Source: Paraferrimonas sedimenticola (lineage in GTDB: Bacteria > Pseudomonadota > Gammaproteobacteria > Enterobacterales > Shewanellaceae). From it: a stretch of 64,000 nt of DNA. The notes under the pieces were generated by a model. It did not search any database and was not told where the DNA came from. It worked only from the letters and a program-made list of their open reading frames with translations. This document shows, piece by piece, positions 61,693-64,000 of the stretch. A program made the position numbers and the translations under genes. Location: positions 124,001 through 188,000 of the forward strand of contig NZ_NRIR01000005.1 of NCBI RefSeq assembly GCF_002282855.1, given 5' to 3'. Every line of letters starts with the position of its first letter. Position 1 is the first letter of the stretch.

Positions 61693-62745
61693 CTAGAAAA
61701 AGATTCGGGCGTAGGCGTAGGCAATTTCTGGCGCTTCGCCGACACGTCCTTCAACCGACAGAATGATTCCCTCTGCTGGATAGTGCTTGAAGCCCAAGCC
61801 AGCCCAGCGGCGCTCTTTGCCGTATTTAGGAGGTAGCTCTCGGTAGTCGTAGTCAGGGTGCTCTGCGTCCCAGCTGGCGTATTGCTCATGGTTGGCTGAC
61901 GCTATGATGTCCCACGAGTCGTTGAGACTGTATTTACCGCTAAAGGTCACGCCAAAGTTGCGGAAGGTTTTATAGGCGAGATACACACCGCCGCTTTTGC
62001 GAGTGGCGAGATCTTCGTCTTCAATGAAACCGTTTAGACCAAGGGTCAGTTTGGGTGTGGCTTCAAAGCGCATGCCTGCGCCTGCCAACATTTGCTTGCC
62101 GTACTTAGAAAGCCCTTGCGAGCCTCCGCGGCCTTCAAGGCCAACAACCAGCGAAACTGTGTCTCTCATCCAACCGACATAACCGTTTACGATGTCGCCT
62201 TGTGGCTCGCCACTCTTGTGCTTGCCTTCGTAGGAATACGACACGCCGTAAACTAAATGATCGAATTCGGCTTCGTATTTGATGGTGTTCTCTTGGTCGC
62301 CAGCTTCACCGGTTTCAACGGCTTTGTTGAAGGTAAGGTCACCATAGTGATCGTATTTATCGAATGCGGTATCGGTTAATCCCAGCTGTATCCATTGGTT
62401 ATCGTTGAATACATAACCCACGTACATTTTGTCGATAGCCAATTCAAATTCGCCATCGCCACCACGCCAGTTGCGGCGCTGATAATCCAATTCCAAACGG
62501 TAGATATAGTTACTGCGTTGTCCCAATATCCCCATGGTTGCTCGGCTATCGTCTACGTAGCCTTTGGTGTCGTAAAACTCGTTAAAGTTGTAGTTTGGAT
62601 CGGTGCCAAAGTGTCCGCCAACTCCAACTTCGCCATACAAACGTAGGTAATCACCATTGTCACTCTCTTGAAGTGTTACAGCGCTGGCTGAACTAGCACA
62701 AAACAAGGTAGTTAAAGCGATTGCAACGGCTGTTTTTCTTAGCAT
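61693..62745 (-). CDS. Porin-like outer-membrane beta-barrel protein
   Basis: A 350-residue exported barrel protein. The signal peptide ends SSASA. Strands are typical of Gram-negative porins (DYLRLYGEVGVGGHFG, NYIYRLELDYQRRN, WIQLGLTDTAFDKYDHYGD, LVYGVSYSYEG, RRWAGLGFKHYPAEGII) and the last residue is Phe (AYAYARIFF). I chose ATG 62745 because it gives a normal basic signal start; ATG 62760 is equally open and has AAGG upstream. It lies 35 bases before exeM on the same strand, so it may be co-transcribed with the nucleases and import their products. That is inference. Confidence 0.75.
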   Translation of the reverse strand: MLRKTAVAIALTTLFCASSASAVTLQESDNGDYLRLYGEVGVGGHFGTDPNYNFNEFYDTKGYVDDSRATMGILGQRSNYIYRLELDYQRRNWRGGDGEFELAIDKMYVGYVFNDNQWIQLGLTDTAFDKYDHYGDLTFNKAVETGEAGDQENTIKYEAEFDHLVYGVSYSYEGKHKSGEPQGDIVNGYVGWMRDTVSLVVGLEGRGGSQGLSKYGKQMLAGAGMRFEATPKLTLGLNGFIEDEDLATRKSGGVYLAYKTFRNFGVTFSGKYSLNDSWDIIASANHEQYASWDAEHPDYDYRELPPKYGKERRWAGLGFKHYPAEGIILSVEGRVGEAPEIAYAYARIFF

Positions 62746-62760
62746 CGCAGATATTTCCAT

Positions 62761-63920
62761 TTAATAAACCTTGGCCAACCGAATGCGTGGCAAGGTTCTG
62801 ATTTATTAATGATTTACGTGAGGTTAATCGCTAGGAGAGGAAGAAAAAGAGTGCCTTGGTTTGCAAAAAAAGCGATGTTTCGCAATCACTTAGGATAAAC
62901 AAGGGTTTCTTTGGAGATGTGTTAATGAAAATGCTGCGCCAATTGTTGGGCATTCGTTGATATTTTAGCCATCAAATTAAGCGTAAAAAGCAGTCGGTAA
63001 CAAACACTCTAAAAATAGAGTACGCGCTAAACGCTATGAGCCTACAATTTCAAAACACTGTCCCACTTTCTTATTATATAAACACCTTTAAATTAACGAG
63101 GCTAGGCTAGATAAGTCACACTTCTAAGGCAAGAATAAAAAAGTGATTTTCATCCCATAAGAAGCACAGATAAAAAAAGTCTTTAAAATACAAGAAGATA
63201 ATGAGCTATTTTGCTATTTGTTAACTATATTGATCGGAATTATTGTTTTTTGGTTAAGCGAGGCGGTTTGACTAAATTGTTTACGGTTATGACAGTTTGA
63301 TGAGAAAAATAGTTCCTCCGCAAACCTCTGTTATTAATAGATAATTGCCAATTAATTAATTAGCGTTAGTGCAATCTTGGCTATCAGGTTGGATTATTTG
63401 CATAAGAGGGTTAGGCGATATATTAATCGACCTATTAGCTAACAAATAAAACACATGCCTACAATGGATCACACGTGTGTAACAAGTGTTAAAAAAAAGA
63501 AACCTTCTTCATTCGAGTGTTTTTATTAGATTGAACCGCCTCACAGAACTGTGGATTGGTTTCTCTTGTAGGAAAAGACAATTGAAAGTGCGGTTGAACA
63601 AAAGCTAGACAGTGGTTGAAATATCTGCTGTGTAAAAAATAATCATATATATAGGCTGAAGACAGCGCTTGACGGATACTCCAGTGACTCTGCGCTACTG
63701 AAGTATTCCTGAAAGTGTATAGTCTTCTTTACAGTTGCGCTTAACAAGCCTTTTAAAAGGGTGTTCTTTTCTTAATCTCTGTCATTGTTTCGCAATCTTT
63801 GCTCTGTTAAATTTCACGCGCTTTTTACTGCTACCCCAAATTAGCGCAACAGGGGTTGACCGTCGGTAACAGGCGAATAACAAATTCAATAATATTTCTA
63901 CAGGGTTAGGATAGAGAACT
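62761..63920. other. 1.16-kb gene-free AT-rich intergenic region
   Basis: No ORF with a ribosome site, tRNA or clear ncRNA is visible between the porin-like gene and the last CDS, which are divergent. It contains a CACACGTGTG palindrome at 63470-63479 and several A/T tracts. A TTGACC at 63856 could be a -35 box for the last gene but has no good -10 partner. Confidence 0.45.
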
Positions 63921-64000
63921 ATGACTAAGGGAAATAAGCGCCTTAGCCAGTTAGCGGTAGCTACCTGTCTTGCATTAGGTGTTGCTCTTCCATCATTTGC
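63921..64000 (+). CDS. Exported protein, 5' end only
   Basis: The first 26 codons of a gene cut by the right edge: MTKGNKRLSQLAVATCLALG then VALPSFA. It is a typical signal peptide of an outer-membrane or secreted protein. Many TonB-dependent receptors in this group start this way, but the identity cannot be told. AGGATAGAGAACT precedes the ATG. Confidence 0.6.
   Translation, partial: MTKGNKRLSQLAVATCLALGVALPSF

Noticed and set aside
63280-63800. Pho-box-like CTGTCAT half-sites upstream of the porin-like gene
   Set aside because: Only isolated 7-base halves are present, with no second half at the 11-base period and at a large distance from the start, so phosphate control is not supported.

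Overview
The window is a chromosomal segment of a marine-type gammaproteobacterium, most likely Alteromonadales; I cannot fix the genus. Three things point there. The block rlmN-pilW-rodZ-ispG-hisS-yfgM-bamB-der (23.7-32.5 kb) is in classical gammaproteobacterial order. A solitary nrfA has a CRP-like site in front of it. A Shewanella/Alteromonas-style N-acetylglucosamine (GlcNAc) regulon combines a LacI regulator, TonB-dependent receptor, SapC, DUF2860 protein, NagK, NagB-II and NagA. I see no insertion sequences, phage genes, rRNA or CRISPR arrays.

Layout. 0-12 kb: the end of an SDF-family symporter, then a loose string of small accessory genes (SGNH hydrolase, SIMPL protein, beta-lactamase-like hydrolase, metallo-beta-lactamase-fold hydrolase, DUF1272, two GNATs, two GFA proteins, cupin, DM13, LysE exporter, SDR, glutaredoxin). 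12-14.3 kb: a DPP-IV-type lipoprotein peptidase. 14.3-18.3 kb: a tightly coupled minus-strand operon of MMPL/RND exporter, ferritin-like diiron protein and KAS-III-like enzyme, a candidate undescribed biosynthesis-and-export unit. 18.5-20.6 kb: a LiaF-like protein with a small membrane protein, and a CNNM/CBS protein. 20.9-23.6 kb: nrfA and a LysR regulator. 23.7-32.5 kb: the housekeeping block, ending in a 19-bp tandem repeat and a dRS3-like palindrome. 32.7-33.6 kb: two tiny membrane-protein genes and an outer-membrane barrel. 33.8-35.9 kb: the NAD salvage pair pncB-nadE. 36-38.3 kb: an operon of two DUF1538 membrane proteins, a PII-like protein and a CBS protein, probably a two-subunit transporter with its own sensors. 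38.3-39.5 kb: a degenerate EAL-HDOD protein.

39.6-44.6 kb: a very large secreted S8 protease broken by one in-frame TAG immediately before its catalytic GTSM motif. 45.2-45.4 kb: tRNA-Leu(CAG) and tRNA-Phe(GAA). 45.5-54.8 kb: the GlcNAc/chitin regulon. A 16-bp operator-like sequence occurs in front of the TonB receptor and, as its exact reverse complement, between the DUF2860 gene and nagK. 54.9-62.8 kb: a secreted nuclease group (S1/P1, endonuclease-I type with lamin-tail domains, ExeM type) and a porin-like protein. 62.8-63.9 kb: gene-free AT-rich DNA, then the first codons of an exported protein cut by the window edge.

Taken together the segment suggests a particle-associated marine heterotroph. 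It takes up and catabolises GlcNAc or chitin oligomers, digests extracellular DNA and protein with secreted enzymes carrying GlyGly-CTERM tails, and can ammonify nitrite. All functions are read from sequence motifs and family knowledge; no database search was run.
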